Shown: in pieces, positions 22,793 to 30,940 of the stretch
Numbering within the stretch: the stretch's first letter is position 1
Layout: the number at the start of each line of letters is the position of its first letter
Assembly: GCA_958477305.1 (NCBI GenBank)
Contig: CAUEFI010000025.1
Location: forward strand, 1 to 32,746
Length of the DNA stretch: 32,746 bases
Source: HGM12998 sp900756495
GTDB lineage: Bacteria > Bacillota > Clostridia > Oscillospirales > Oscillospiraceae
Direction: 5' to 3'
Position numbers and translations under genes: made by a program
The notes under the pieces: model-generated
The model's input: only the letters and a program-made list of their open reading frames with translations
What the model was told of the DNA's origin: nothing
The model's database searches: none

Positions 22793-24421
22793 ATGTATGG
22801 AACCTGGAGGAGAAGGGGCGCTGTTTTTCTGTGCATCCTGGCCCTGATAGCAGGGATTTCAGCCCCCACAGCCTCGGCCGTCACAATTGCCGTGCCCGAC
22901 AGCTGGGCGAAGGAGGAGGTGGCGGCCGCCGTCAGGCTGGGACTGGTGCCGGAGGATATGCAGAACAACTACGGCGCTGATATCACCAGAGCGGAGTTCT
23001 GCCGGCTGGCGGTGATCTGCCTGAAGGAGGCGGCCCGGGTCAACGGCTGGGAGCTCACGCCCGATCCCGCCGTATCTTTCTCGGACACCGCCGACGCCGA
23101 CGTACTGACTGCCGCCGGACTGGGGATTGTCAGCGGAGACGGGAAGGGGCGCTTCCTGCCGCAGAAGGGTATCACCCGGCAGGAGGCCGCCGTCATGCTC
23201 TATCAGACACTGAAGGCCATGGGAGCGCCCATCTCGGGCGCCGGCGCGGTCTTTGCGGATCAGTCCGCCATTGCCTCTTGGGCGGCGGAGCCGGTCTCCG
23301 CCATTGTGGGCTGGGGGGTTATGAACGGCACCGGAGGGGGGAACTTCTCGCCGCTGGGCTCCTATTCCAGGCAGCAGGCCTATGTCACCATATACCGGCT
23401 GCTCAGCAGCGTCTATATGCGGATGGATACCTACGCCGTGACCCTCCAGCCCGGGGAGCAGTTCCAGCTCTCCTGCGCCTATGCCACCGGCGCGGAGAAC
23501 GCCTCCTGGACCTCCGGGAACCCTGCGGTGGTTGCGGTCAGCGGATCCAACAGCGCCGCCACCCTCACAGCCGTCGGTACGGGTACCGCTTCGGTGGTCT
23601 GCCGCAGCGGAGACTTTCAGCTCAGCTGCACCGTCACCGTGGCCCCTGCGGCCACGACGACGGGCTATGATGTCAATGGGAACGCCCGGATGCACTACTC
23701 CAGCGACATGGCCTGGGATCTCTGCCGCCAGCTGGAAAAGGAGATCGGCATCCCGATCTTTTACCTCCCTGAGTTCAACGACAATGTGCCCGGCGCCGTG
23801 GTGACCCACGCCACCTATAACAGCGTTTCACTGAACAGCGACTATTTCCAGAAGGTCTACCGGGAGCTGCTGGAGATGAAGGAGGCCTTCGACCTCTATC
23901 CGGAAGGCTTTCTCCGGGAGGTGGTGGCAAAGAAGGGGAACCGTACCACGGAGATCGTCCTCTTTCCCGCCGATATGGTGCTTTTTGACGGCGTGGTGAG
24001 CGGCTTTGGCGGCGGTTTCCACGGCGAGCATGTCTATGACGAGTCGGGCGCCAGAATTGACCGGGTGTATTACACCGGAGACGGCTCGCCCTACTCCTAT
24101 AGCCACGAGATGGGCCACATGGTGGTCTCATCCGCCATGATAGCCAACGGCTGGACCGCGTCCTGCAATCAGTGGGTGAGCTATACCGCTAACTCCGGCC
24201 CGGAGGGGTTTGTCTCCTCCTATGCCATGGTCAGCCGCCCGGAGGACTTTGCGGAGACCTGGGCCTACCTGTGGCATAAGCGGGACGAGGTAGAGGCAAA
24301 GCTGGCCGCCGGAAAATCTGAGGCGCTGCGGGAAAAAATCCGATATTTGACCCAGGTGCTGACCAGACAGTATGCCACGGCCACTACAGAAAACCTCCCC
24401 TGGAGCTATCTGCTGGGGTAG
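22793..24421 (+). CDS. SLH-domain surface protein with Big2 domain and HExxH metalloprotease-like domain
   Basis: 542 residues from the ATG at 22793 (RBS AAGGAGAGAG). A signal peptide spans 1-29 (RRRGAVFLCILALIAGISAPTASA). Three SLH units follow at about 33-205 (ITRAEFCRLAVICLKEA, ITRQEAAVMLYQTLKAMG, YSRQQAYVTIYRLL), which bind pyruvylated wall polysaccharide. A Big2 Ig-like domain lies at about 210-290 (VTLQPGEQFQLSC, NPAVVAVSGS, ATLTAVGTGTASV). The C-terminal domain carries H438-EMG-H442, a zinc-protease motif, with Glu488 in FAETW as a possible third ligand. A surface-anchored zinc peptidase is the best guess; activity is unproven. CsaB, needed for SLH anchoring, is encoded at 8907-11135. 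Confidence 0.87.
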   Translation: MYGTWRRRGAVFLCILALIAGISAPTASAVTIAVPDSWAKEEVAAAVRLGLVPEDMQNNYGADITRAEFCRLAVICLKEAARVNGWELTPDPAVSFSDTADADVLTAAGLGIVSGDGKGRFLPQKGITRQEAAVMLYQTLKAMGAPISGAGAVFADQSAIASWAAEPVSAIVGWGVMNGTGGGNFSPLGSYSRQQAYVTIYRLLSSVYMRMDTYAVTLQPGEQFQLSCAYATGAENASWTSGNPAVVAVSGSNSAATLTAVGTGTASVVCRSGDFQLSCTVTVAPAATTTGYDVNGNARMHYSSDMAWDLCRQLEKEIGIPIFYLPEFNDNVPGAVVTHATYNSVSLNSDYFQKVYRELLEMKEAFDLYPEGFLREVVAKKGNRTTEIVLFPADMVLFDGVVSGFGGGFHGEHVYDESGARIDRVYYTGDGSPYSYSHEMGHMVVSSAMIANGWTASCNQWVSYTANSGPEGFVSSYAMVSRPEDFAETWAYLWHKRDEVEAKLAAGKSEALREKIRYLTQVLTRQYATATTENLPWSYLLG

Positions 24422-24485
24422 CGGAGCCGAGGCCGGCCGCCGCGCCCGGCGCAAGGTTCATTTCTGAAAAAGAGAACAGTATACG

Positions 24486-24526
24486 CCGGGGGCCCCGCTG
24501 CACCGCAGCGGGGCCCCCGGTATTTC
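24486..24526 (+). terminator. intrinsic terminator after SLH protease gene
   Basis: A perfect 16-base GC-rich stem (24486-24501 with 24505-24520) with loop ACC, then TATTTC. It separates the SLH gene from the convergent dehydrogenase gene. Confidence 0.7.
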
Positions 24527-24578
24527 AATCGTGCGGTGATCATCGGCCAGGCAATGCGGGACGCCCGAAGGCCAGATT

Positions 24579-25580
24579 CTACAGGGCGATCACAACCTTG
24601 ATATTTTTTCCCTGTCGGATGCCATGGAGCAGATAGTCGGGGGCCTCTTCCAGAGAGAGGGTTTTGGTGATGATCCGGCGGGCCTGCGCCTGATACCGGA
24701 GCAGAAGCTCCATGGCCTTTGGAAAGCCGCCGGTACTGCCGTTGCTGGCGTGGATCGTCAGCGATTTGGTGACGGCTGCGCCGAAGTCCAGCTCCACAGT
24801 ACCCTGGTGTCCCAGGCATACCACATGGCCGGCAGGCCCTGCCAATGCCACCGCCCGGCGCAGCGTGTCGGCCTGTCCGGCGGCCTCCACCACAATGTCA
24901 TAGCCTCCGGACAGAGCGTCAGGATTCCGGCAGGCTGTTACCCGCTCCAGTCCAAAGGAGCCGGCCAGATCCAGCTTTTCCCCGTCCAGGTCGGTGATGG
25001 AGATCCCGCCGCTGATCGCGGAGCGGAGGGTCAGTAGAGAGAGAAGGCCGATGCCTCCGGCGCCTAAAATGAGCGCGCGCTCCGCCCGCTTCAGCACGTC
25101 GGAGGGAACCCGGTTCAGGATCCCGTTCACTCCAACGGACATGGGCTCGGCCAGCACCAGGACGGGATCCGAGCCCGGACACCGGTATATATGCTGCCGC
25201 TTGACGCACAGGTAGCGTACACAGGCGCCGTCTGTGGTAATGCCCCGCTTTTCAATGCTGCGGCAGTGATTGGGGTTGACGCGGCACATATCGCAGGTCC
25301 CACAGTACAGGGAGCAGTCTCCTGTGACCGCATCCCCCGGAGACAGATCGGTTACGCCCTCCCCCAGCGCCTCCACCTGTCCCAGCCACTCATGTCCCAT
25401 CACCACCGGGTAGCGGTGCGGGGCGGTGTAGTGCCCCTCGGCCAGCTTGCGATCAGAACCGCAGACCGCCGTATACTGCACACGGACCAGTACCTCGCCC
25501 GGGCCGGGTGTGGGAATGGGCCGCTCTTCCAGAGCCACCTCGCCGGGGGCGCGGATCACCAGCGCGAGATTTGGTTTCAT
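24579..25580 (-). CDS. zinc-dependent medium-chain dehydrogenase
   Basis: 333 residues from the ATG at 25580 (RBS GGGAGGG; the frame is open further upstream without one). MDR-family features are the catalytic zinc site C-GSDRKLAEGH with GHEWLGQVEALGEGV, structural zinc cysteines CGTCDMCRVNPNHC, and the nucleotide fold ILGAGGIGLLSLLTL followed by acidic DLDGEKLDLA, which favours NAD. It resembles sorbitol, threonine and 2-deoxy-scyllo-inosamine-type dehydrogenases. It is the last gene of an operon with a sugar-phosphate cyclase and a TIM-barrel isomerase, so it probably oxidises or reduces a cyclitol or sugar alcohol made there (inference). Confidence 0.87.
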   Translation of the reverse strand: MKPNLALVIRAPGEVALEERPIPTPGPGEVLVRVQYTAVCGSDRKLAEGHYTAPHRYPVVMGHEWLGQVEALGEGVTDLSPGDAVTGDCSLYCGTCDMCRVNPNHCRSIEKRGITTDGACVRYLCVKRQHIYRCPGSDPVLVLAEPMSVGVNGILNRVPSDVLKRAERALILGAGGIGLLSLLTLRSAISGGISITDLDGEKLDLAGSFGLERVTACRNPDALSGGYDIVVEAAGQADTLRRAVALAGPAGHVVCLGHQGTVELDFGAAVTKSLTIHASNGSTGGFPKAMELLLRYQAQARRIITKTLSLEEAPDYLLHGIRQGKNIKVVIAL

Positions 25581-25594
25581 CGGCGTATCCCTCC

Positions 25595-26425
25595 CTATGA
25601 CAGATTGCTCCAACATGCCTGCAGATAGTCCCGGCTCTCGTCCAGAGCCCGCTGCCACATCTGGTCGTGGTGGTGGAGCTCTACGCTGACCCAGCCGCCG
25701 TATCCGGCCTGCTTCAGCAGCCGGCCGATGCGGGTGAAGTCCATATCGCCCTCTCCGGGGATCTCGTGGTGGTGGACGCCGCCCTTGATATCTTCGATAT
25801 GGATATGCTCCGTGACGCGGAGAGCCTGCTCAATGGCCCTGTAGCAGTTGTTCTGAGAGCAAAAGACGTGGCCCAGGTCCAGGCACATGCGGATTTCACT
25901 GCAGTTGAGGGCGTCGATTACCTCTGCGGCCTTTTCCGTAGTGCCCACAAAGAAGCCGGGCTCCTGCTCCAGCACCATCCGGACTCCATCGCCCAGGCTG
26001 CCGCGCAGGTGCAGAAGTCCGTCCAACAGATAGACCCAGGCCTGCTCCTCGCTGACTTCGGGAGCGCGCCTGCCGCTGTTGATATTGACCAGCGGGCAGC
26101 CCAGCTCATGGGCCAGAGCGATGGTACGCCGGATGACGTCCAGCCGCCTCTGCCGTCCCGCAGCGTCGGGAGAAATAAGACTGGGCTCATAGTCGGTTTC
26201 ACCCAGCAGAGCAGGGCCGCCGGCCGCCAGAACGGCGATCTCCAGTCCCAAATCCTCACACAGCCCCCGCAGCGCTCTGGCCTCGTCCCTGGTATAGCGC
26301 AGCGGATGAATGTGGGCGTCGTTGAGGGTGAGCTCCACGCCTGCGTACCCGTGGGAATGAATGAGGCGCATGGCCTCCTGAACCGGAAAACCGCGCAGGG
26401 TGGTGGAATTAAAACATAGCTTCAC
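25595..26425 (-). CDS. sugar-phosphate isomerase/epimerase (TIM barrel, AP-endonuclease-2 family)
   Basis: 276 residues, the usual length. The fold is shown by MKLCFNSTTLRGFPVQEAMRLIHSHGYAGVEL (strand-helix 1), VNINSGRRAP, GVRMVLEQEPGFFVG (metal-ligand Glu), MCLDLGHVF (Asp and His ligands), HIHIEDIKGGVHHHEIPGEGDMDF and WVSVELHHHD (final Glu). This matches xylose-isomerase-like enzymes such as IolE, IolI and inosose isomerases, which use a divalent metal to isomerise or dehydrate cyclitols and ketoses. The start ATG lies four bases after the cyclase stop, and 14 bases separate its stop from the dehydrogenase start, so translation is tightly linked. An inosose or related ketocyclitol is a reasonable substrate guess. 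Confidence 0.85.
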   Translation of the reverse strand: MKLCFNSTTLRGFPVQEAMRLIHSHGYAGVELTLNDAHIHPLRYTRDEARALRGLCEDLGLEIAVLAAGGPALLGETDYEPSLISPDAAGRQRRLDVIRRTIALAHELGCPLVNINSGRRAPEVSEEQAWVYLLDGLLHLRGSLGDGVRMVLEQEPGFFVGTTEKAAEVIDALNCSEIRMCLDLGHVFCSQNNCYRAIEQALRVTEHIHIEDIKGGVHHHEIPGEGDMDFTRIGRLLKQAGYGGWVSVELHHHDQMWQRALDESRDYLQACWSNLS

Positions 26426-26429
26426 AGTA

Positions 26430-27650
26430 TCAGGCTCCCTTCTCCTGTGTGAGCGCCAGATGGGCCTCCACCCGCTGGTTATGCAGGGTGAGCACCTTGC
26501 GCACCAGGGCGGGGTCCACGCACACCTGGAAGTCGCCGTCCGGGTTCAGGCACTTGCCGATCCGCTCCAGAATGACATATTTGACGCCCTTGACGGTCTT
26601 TTTGTTGTCGGCCAGTACCGTGTCCAGAATATCGCTGGGAGAAATGGGGGAGGGGATGGTCAGATCCAGACCAAGACTGCCGCCGAACATGCTGTAGTGG
26701 AGGTCTACCTCCTCCTGCGTCAGATACCCCAGCTCCCTGGAGATCTCCGCCGCAATGCACATACCCTTGGCGACGGCGATGCCGTGGGGAATGGCGCCGT
26801 CGGAGAAGAACTCAATGGCATGGCCAAAGGTATGGCCGTACTCCAGCGCCATGGCAAAGAGCTTCTCACTGGGGTCTTGTCTGAGGATCTCCAGCTTGGA
26901 GCGGATGACGTTGTAGGCCAGTTCAGTCAAGGTGATGAGATCCAGGTTATCCAGCCTGGCGTCGGCCAGTACGCGCTGATAATAGGGCAGCAGGGAGGCG
27001 TCGTTGATAAAGGCGTTCTTGATGCCCTCGGCGATGGCGGATTTGCGGCCCGGCAGGCTCTCGGTGCGGAGAAATTTCATGTCTGCAAAGAGGAAGAGGG
27101 GGGCGTAGTAGGTGCCGTACTGGTTCTTGCCGTGGGCGCCGTTTACCGCCTGCTTGTTGCTCAGGCAGCTGTCGGTGACGCCCATAAAGGTGGTGGGAAT
27201 TTCCACATACCGGATGCCGCGGAAAATGAGCGCGGAGGCCAGCCCCACTACGTTGGTCAGACAGCCGCCGCCAAAGCCGATGATGATGGAGCCCTTGGTG
27301 ACAAAGCGGCTGACCAGGGTATCACAGAGGTATTCCAGCGTTGCAAAGCGCTTGTCGTGCTCGCTGTCTGGAATGGTAATCACCTCATGCTTGATATTGT
27401 GACGCGTCAGCATATCGGTAATGGAACCGCCGTAGAGCCGGTTGAGCACCTCGTTGGTCACCAGAAAGACCTTGTCGTGCTCGTGGCAATTCAGCAGGCC
27501 GCCCAGATGCTCCCGCACGCCGCAGCCGAAATAATAAGTGGGATCCGGCTGGAGATAGGTCTGAAAGCGGATCAGCTTGCCGGGCTCGAAGGTCACGCCT
27601 TCGGCGGCCTCGGGGGCGGTGGTACGGGTAGAATTCATGTTGGTAGCCAT
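26430..27650 (-). CDS. sugar-phosphate cyclase, 2-deoxy-scyllo-inosose synthase-like (AroB superfamily)
   Basis: 406 residues, longer than typical AroB. Superfamily features: NAD site GFGGGCLTNVVGLASAL, FRGIRYVEIPTTF, SDSCLSNKQAVN-like DSCLSNKQAVN, GKNQYGTYYAP, metal ligands in AEGIKNAF, GHTFGHAIE and PHGIAVAKGM. The Asn in GGGxxxN and the PTTF...DSxLSxKQAVN stretch recall 2-deoxy-scyllo-inosose synthase (BtrC type), where AroB usually has GGGVIGD. Such cyclases use NAD and Zn/Co to turn a sugar phosphate (glucose-6-P, sedoheptulose-7-P or DAHP) into a cyclitol ketone. No shikimate genes are nearby. RBS AGGAGG before ATG. The partner isomerase and dehydrogenase support a cyclitol pathway. Exact product is not decided by sequence. 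Confidence 0.8.
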   Translation of the reverse strand: MATNMNSTRTTAPEAAEGVTFEPGKLIRFQTYLQPDPTYYFGCGVREHLGGLLNCHEHDKVFLVTNEVLNRLYGGSITDMLTRHNIKHEVITIPDSEHDKRFATLEYLCDTLVSRFVTKGSIIIGFGGGCLTNVVGLASALIFRGIRYVEIPTTFMGVTDSCLSNKQAVNGAHGKNQYGTYYAPLFLFADMKFLRTESLPGRKSAIAEGIKNAFINDASLLPYYQRVLADARLDNLDLITLTELAYNVIRSKLEILRQDPSEKLFAMALEYGHTFGHAIEFFSDGAIPHGIAVAKGMCIAAEISRELGYLTQEEVDLHYSMFGGSLGLDLTIPSPISPSDILDTVLADNKKTVKGVKYVILERIGKCLNPDGDFQVCVDPALVRKVLTLHNQRVEAHLALTQEKGA

Positions 27651-27689
27651 CGTTAGTTCCTCCTGAAGCGATAAATTGGTGTGCAGCGG

Positions 27690-27830
27690 TTACTTGCTGC
27701 TAAGACAGGGCTCCAGCCCGGCAAAGATCAGATCATCGATACCGGCGGGCCAGAGTGCCGGAGCTGTTGGATACAGCCGATCAAAAGCAGTTTTTTCCGC
27801 AGGGAACTGGATAAGTACAGGGGTGTTCAT
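27690..27830 (-). CDS. 46-residue small protein leading the cyclase operon
   Basis: Starts at an ATG preceded by AGAGGAG eight bases upstream, and ends 39 bp before the cyclase start. The sequence (MNTPVLIQFPAEKTAFDRLY, then PTAPALWPAGIDDLIFAGLE, ending PCLSSK) has no membrane segment or obvious leader-peptide features and is not recognised. The promoter at 27865-27892 would place it first on the operon mRNA. It may be a genuine small protein, a regulatory leader ORF, or the remnant of a larger gene. A longer in-frame start exists upstream but would run through the terminator hairpin at 27898. Confidence 0.5.
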   Translation of the reverse strand: MNTPVLIQFPAEKTAFDRLYPTAPALWPAGIDDLIFAGLEPCLSSK

Positions 27831-27864
27831 CTGACCCGCTCCTCTCTGTTTCTGTTCTGACATC

Positions 27865-27892
27865 AACATAGCATACCGCGGCGAAAAGTCAA
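27865..27892 (-). promoter_or_regulatory. promoter of the cyclase operon
   Basis: On the minus strand, TTGACT (27887-27892) and TATGTT (27865-27870) are 16 bp apart, about 35 bp before the small ORF. The -35 abuts the T-tract of the upstream terminator. Confidence 0.5.
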
Positions 27893-27932
27893 AAAGGAAG
27901 GGGCCCGCTTTTTGTTCAAAAGCGGGCCCCTT
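27891..27932 (-). terminator. intrinsic terminator upstream of the cyclase operon
   Basis: A 15-base stem (27898-27912 with 27918-27932) followed on the minus strand by CCTTTTTGAC. It insulates the cyclase operon from leuA read-through; on the plus strand it is followed by TTTC. Confidence 0.75.
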
Positions 27933-28034
27933 TCGGCCGGTGCGAGTAATCAGTTGCATGTGTTGATTTTACGAATTTGAAACGGTCGCTTGTAGAATAC
28001 AGCTAGAAAAACCGCCATACAGCTTGTGCATTTC

Positions 28035-28080
28035 GATGAAAAAAGGGGCATCCGTGCAAGCGGTTGCTCGTTTTTTCATC
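28035..28080 (-). terminator. terminator of leuA
   Basis: GATGAAAAAA (28035-28044) and TTTTTTCATC (28071-28080) form a perfect outer inverted repeat with an inner GCATCCG/CGGTTGC stem. The minus-strand transcript ends its stem with a T-run, 20 bp after the leuA stop. Confidence 0.6.
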
Positions 28081-28100
28081 TTACCGGACAGAAAGCGGGC

Positions 28101-29792
28101 TCAGTCGTGTTTGTGGCGTACCGAGCGGTTGATGGCGGAGAGAATGCCGCGCAGCGGGGCGAGATTGATGTTGTGATCAATTCCAACGCCGAACCAGTCC
28201 CTGCCCTCCTGATCCCGGAGCTGGATATAGGCCACGGCCATGGAGTCGGAGCCATCGGAAATAGCGTGCTCCTTGTAGTCCACAAAGGTAAAGCGATCCA
28301 TTTTCTGACCGTGAATCGCATTAAAGAAAGCGTCAATGGGGCCGTTTCCACTGCCCTGGACCTGGAAGACGGTCTCCTTGTGCCGCAGGGTTCCTGCGAA
28401 GGTGACGTGAGAGCGCCCATCCTCGTCGGTAAACTCAGCAAAGGAGTGGCGCAGCAGCTCGTAGGGTGTAACTGCGTCAATGTACTCCTCCCTGAAGAGC
28501 TCGTACATCCGCTGGGGCTTGAGCTCCTTGCCAACCCGGTCGGTCTCCACCTGCACGATGTGGCCGAATTCGGGGTGCATCACCTTGGGCAGGTCGAAGC
28601 CGAAGTCGTGCTGCATGACGTAGGCGGCGCCGCCCTTGCCGGATTGGGAGTTGATGCGGATAATGGGCTCGTACTGCCGGCCCACGTCGGCGGGGTCGAT
28701 GGGGAGATAGGGGACCTCCCAATACTCGGTGCCGCTGGACTCCATGTAATGGACGCCCTTGTTGATGGCGTCCTGATGAGAGCCGGAGAAAGCGGTAAAG
28801 ACCAGCTCGCCCACATAGGGCTGCCGCTCGCCGATCTTCATCTTGGTCACCCGCTCGTAGACGTCGCGGATCTTGTTGATGTCGGAGAAGTCCAGTCCGG
28901 GATCTACCCCCTGAGTGTACAGGTTCATGGCGAGGGTTACCATATCCACGTTGCCGGTGCGCTCCCCGTTTCCGAAGAGGGTGGCCTCCACGCGCTCCGC
29001 GCCAGCCAGCAGCCCCAGCTCGGCAGTGGCCACGCCCTCGCCCCGGTCGTTATGGGGGTGAAGGGAGATGATGGCCCGCTCCCGGCCGGAGAGAATCCCG
29101 ATAAAATACTCGATTTCATCGGCAAAGTAGTTGGGCAGACAGTTCTCCACGGTAGTGGGCAGGTTCAGGATCACCCGCTTTTCCGCTGTCGCGTGGAGGG
29201 CGTCCAGTACGGCGGCGCAGATTTCGGCCGCGGCGTCCATCTCGGTGCCCATAAAAGACTCGGGGGAGTACTCGTAGCGGAGATCCATCCCGGCGTCAAT
29301 GGCGGGCTGTGAGAGCTGATAGATGAGCTCGGCTGCATCCACGGCAATTTTTTTTACGCCCTCCACGTCGGTCTGAAAGACTACCTTCCGCTGAAGGGTG
29401 GAGGTGGAGTTGTAGAAGTGGAAAATCACATGCTTGGCACCCTCGATAGCCTCGAAGGTTTTGTGGATGAGGTGCTCCCGGGCCTGGACCAGAACCTGGA
29501 TGGTCACATCGTCCGGGATGTGGCCGCCGTCAATGAGGGCGCGGAGAAATTCGTACTCCGTCTCGGAGGCCGAGGGAAACCCGACTTCGATTTCCTTTAC
29601 GCCGATGTCTACCAGCGTGTGGAAGAGCTCCAGCTTTTCCTCCACGTTCATTGGATCCACCAGCGCCTGGTTGCCATCCCGAAGGTCTACCGAGCACCAG
29701 ATGGGAGGGGCCTTGAGCTCCTTATCGGGCCAGGTGCGGCGGGGCATCCTGATAGGGACAAAGGGAATGTACTTTTCATGTGCCGGCTTCAT
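28101..29792 (-). CDS. leuA: 2-isopropylmalate synthase
   Basis: 563 residues, the long (LeuA2) form. It condenses acetyl-CoA with 2-oxoisovalerate, the first committed step to leucine, in the cytoplasm. The N-terminal TIM barrel (about 30-310) shows WCSVDLRDGNQALVDPM (catalytic Arg and metal Asp), GVKEIEVGFPSAS, and the metal ligands SLHPHNDRGEGVA with GNGERTGNVDM. The C-terminal regulatory domain (about 430-563) ends NRSVRHKHD and should bind leucine for feedback. RBS AGGAGG precedes the ATG. It is monocistronic, controlled by the T-box leader upstream, and ended by the hairpin at 28035. No leuBCD genes are in the window. Confidence 0.95.
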   Translation of the reverse strand: MKPAHEKYIPFVPIRMPRRTWPDKELKAPPIWCSVDLRDGNQALVDPMNVEEKLELFHTLVDIGVKEIEVGFPSASETEYEFLRALIDGGHIPDDVTIQVLVQAREHLIHKTFEAIEGAKHVIFHFYNSTSTLQRKVVFQTDVEGVKKIAVDAAELIYQLSQPAIDAGMDLRYEYSPESFMGTEMDAAAEICAAVLDALHATAEKRVILNLPTTVENCLPNYFADEIEYFIGILSGRERAIISLHPHNDRGEGVATAELGLLAGAERVEATLFGNGERTGNVDMVTLAMNLYTQGVDPGLDFSDINKIRDVYERVTKMKIGERQPYVGELVFTAFSGSHQDAINKGVHYMESSGTEYWEVPYLPIDPADVGRQYEPIIRINSQSGKGGAAYVMQHDFGFDLPKVMHPEFGHIVQVETDRVGKELKPQRMYELFREEYIDAVTPYELLRHSFAEFTDEDGRSHVTFAGTLRHKETVFQVQGSGNGPIDAFFNAIHGQKMDRFTFVDYKEHAISDGSDSMAVAYIQLRDQEGRDWFGVGIDHNINLAPLRGILSAINRSVRHKHD

Positions 29793-29823
29793 AGCAAATC
29801 CTCCTGCAATTTTCGGCGGGGGT

Positions 29824-29859
29824 AAAAAACGCCCCCGACCGAGATTCGGTCAGGGGCGT
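29824..29859 (-). terminator. T-box regulated terminator
   Basis: A 14-base stem (29829-29842 with 29846-29859, one mismatch) followed on the minus strand by a six-T run. It lies between the T-box core and the leuA RBS. Confidence 0.88.
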
Positions 29860-30091
29860 GAAGATACGCGGTACCACCCTGATTCCGCCGCCAGTTGCCC
29901 GCACGGCGCTCATGGCCTCCAACAAGGCCGCGGCCGGTAACGAGGCCAATCGTCCCGTCCTACTCTCGTTCAGACGGGCGGCTCCAGGACCAGTTATCCA
30001 CGCGGAACCTCGCGCTGGTTCACACCAACCACCAGCTCTCTGAGCGGGGCGCTCCGCGTCTTTTTCCCTTCATTGCTTTTTAGGTTGCACC
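29824..30091 (-). promoter_or_regulatory. T-box riboswitch leader of leuA (probably leucine)
   Basis: On the minus strand the transcript carries the T-box core AGGGTGGTACCGCG (29867-29880) followed by the terminator. Upstream is a stem I region with the typical CAGAGAGCTGGTGG and GAACCAGC distal segment, and a GAGAGTAGGACGG linker. A CTG (Leu) triplet before GTCCTGGAGC is at the place expected for the specifier, matching the leuA gene. Uncharged tRNA-Leu should favour the antiterminator. Confidence 0.9.
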
Positions 30092-30092
30092 T

Positions 30093-30121
30093 ATTGTAAT
30101 GGACGGAGGCGTGTTTGTCAA
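30093..30121 (-). promoter_or_regulatory. leuA promoter
   Basis: On the minus strand a consensus -35 box TTGACA (30116-30121) and a -10 box TACAAT (30093-30098) with 17-bp spacing lie just upstream of the T-box leader. Confidence 0.8.
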
Positions 30122-30160
30122 GAGCGAGATTTGTATGGTTAAAGAAGTGAAAAACTATAA

Positions 30161-30189
30161 TTGACTGCAAAGGATCATTATGTTAAAAT
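30161..30189 (+). promoter_or_regulatory. promoter of the DUF554 gene
   Basis: TTGACT (30161-30166) and TAAAAT (30184-30189) are 17 bp apart, 38 bp before the ATG at 30227. It is divergent from the leuA promoter. Confidence 0.65.
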
Positions 30190-30226
30190 ACTACACTTTT
30201 TAAATGTGACGTGAGGAGAATTACCA

Positions 30227-30934
30227 ATGATGATTCCCAAAGGGATACTAATCGACTGCTGCTGCGTTTTGGCGGGGACAAATTTAGGCAGCGTCTTAAA
30301 GGCGCGTGTGCCGGAGCGCATCAGGCAGCCTATGAACATTATTTTTGGCATTGCTGCGATTGCAATTGGCATAGTGTCGCTCATAAAGCTCCAGACCTTG
30401 CCGGCTGTTATTCTGGCCTTGATTTTGGGAGCGCTCATCGGAGAGTGTATCAATTTGGAAAATAGGGTTAAGGGGCTTTTTCAAGCGGCGCTCAATAAGC
30501 TTCACTTTCAAATATCAGACGACCAGGATGAATATATGAGATTTTATCTCATTGTCGCAGTTACGTTCTGTGCGAGCGGCACGAATATATTCGGCGCAAT
30601 CAATGAAGGAATTTCCGGAGATTTCACCATTTTGCTCTCCAAGGCGGTTATGGATATCTTTGCCGCTACCATTTTTGGTGCAACGCTTGGCAGAGCTATG
30701 AACCTGATTGTCCTGCCCCAATTTATTATTTTGTCCGCCTGCTTCTACTGCGCTCAGTTCATGGTACCCTACATAGATCCATCCATGCTCAACGATTTTG
30801 TTGCGGTTGGAGGCGTTCTTACGCTGGTTTTAGGCCTGAACATTGCGCAGATTAAGCGAATGAGCGCTGTAAATTTGCTGCCCGCCCTGATTTTGATTTG
30901 GCCGAGTTCTTGGCTGTTCAGCCTGATGCTGTAG
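30227..30934 (+). CDS. DUF554 (YdfK/YqgA-like) membrane protein
   Basis: 235 residues, the usual DUF554 length, with about seven hydrophobic segments. Recognisable family segments are the start MIPKGILIDCCCVLAGTNLGSVL, FGIAAIAIGIVSLIKL, AVILALILGALIGECINLE, FLIVAVTFCASG-like FYLIVAVTFCASGTNIFGAINEGISGD and the end MSAVNLLPALILIWP. RBS is GAGGAG eight bases before ATG. The function of DUF554 is not established; transport has been suggested. It is single-gene, divergent from leuA, and less GC-rich than its left neighbours. A 56-bp dispersed repeat begins seven bases after its stop. Confidence 0.87.
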   Translation: MMIPKGILIDCCCVLAGTNLGSVLKARVPERIRQPMNIIFGIAAIAIGIVSLIKLQTLPAVILALILGALIGECINLENRVKGLFQAALNKLHFQISDDQDEYMRFYLIVAVTFCASGTNIFGAINEGISGDFTILLSKAVMDIFAATIFGATLGRAMNLIVLPQFIILSACFYCAQFMVPYIDPSMLNDFVAVGGVLTLVLGLNIAQIKRMSAVNLLPALILIWPSSWLFSLML

Positions 30935-30940
30935 CGGGAC

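Noticed and set aside
26430..27650. Housekeeping 3-dehydroquinate synthase (aroB)
   Set aside because: The NAD-site Asp region reads GGGCLTN, the length is over 400 residues, and the operon partners are an isomerase and a dehydrogenase rather than shikimate enzymes. Not excluded with certainty.
28026..29312. A 428-codon open frame on the plus strand
   Set aside because: It is antisense to leuA, which has every expected motif; the translated frame matches no family.
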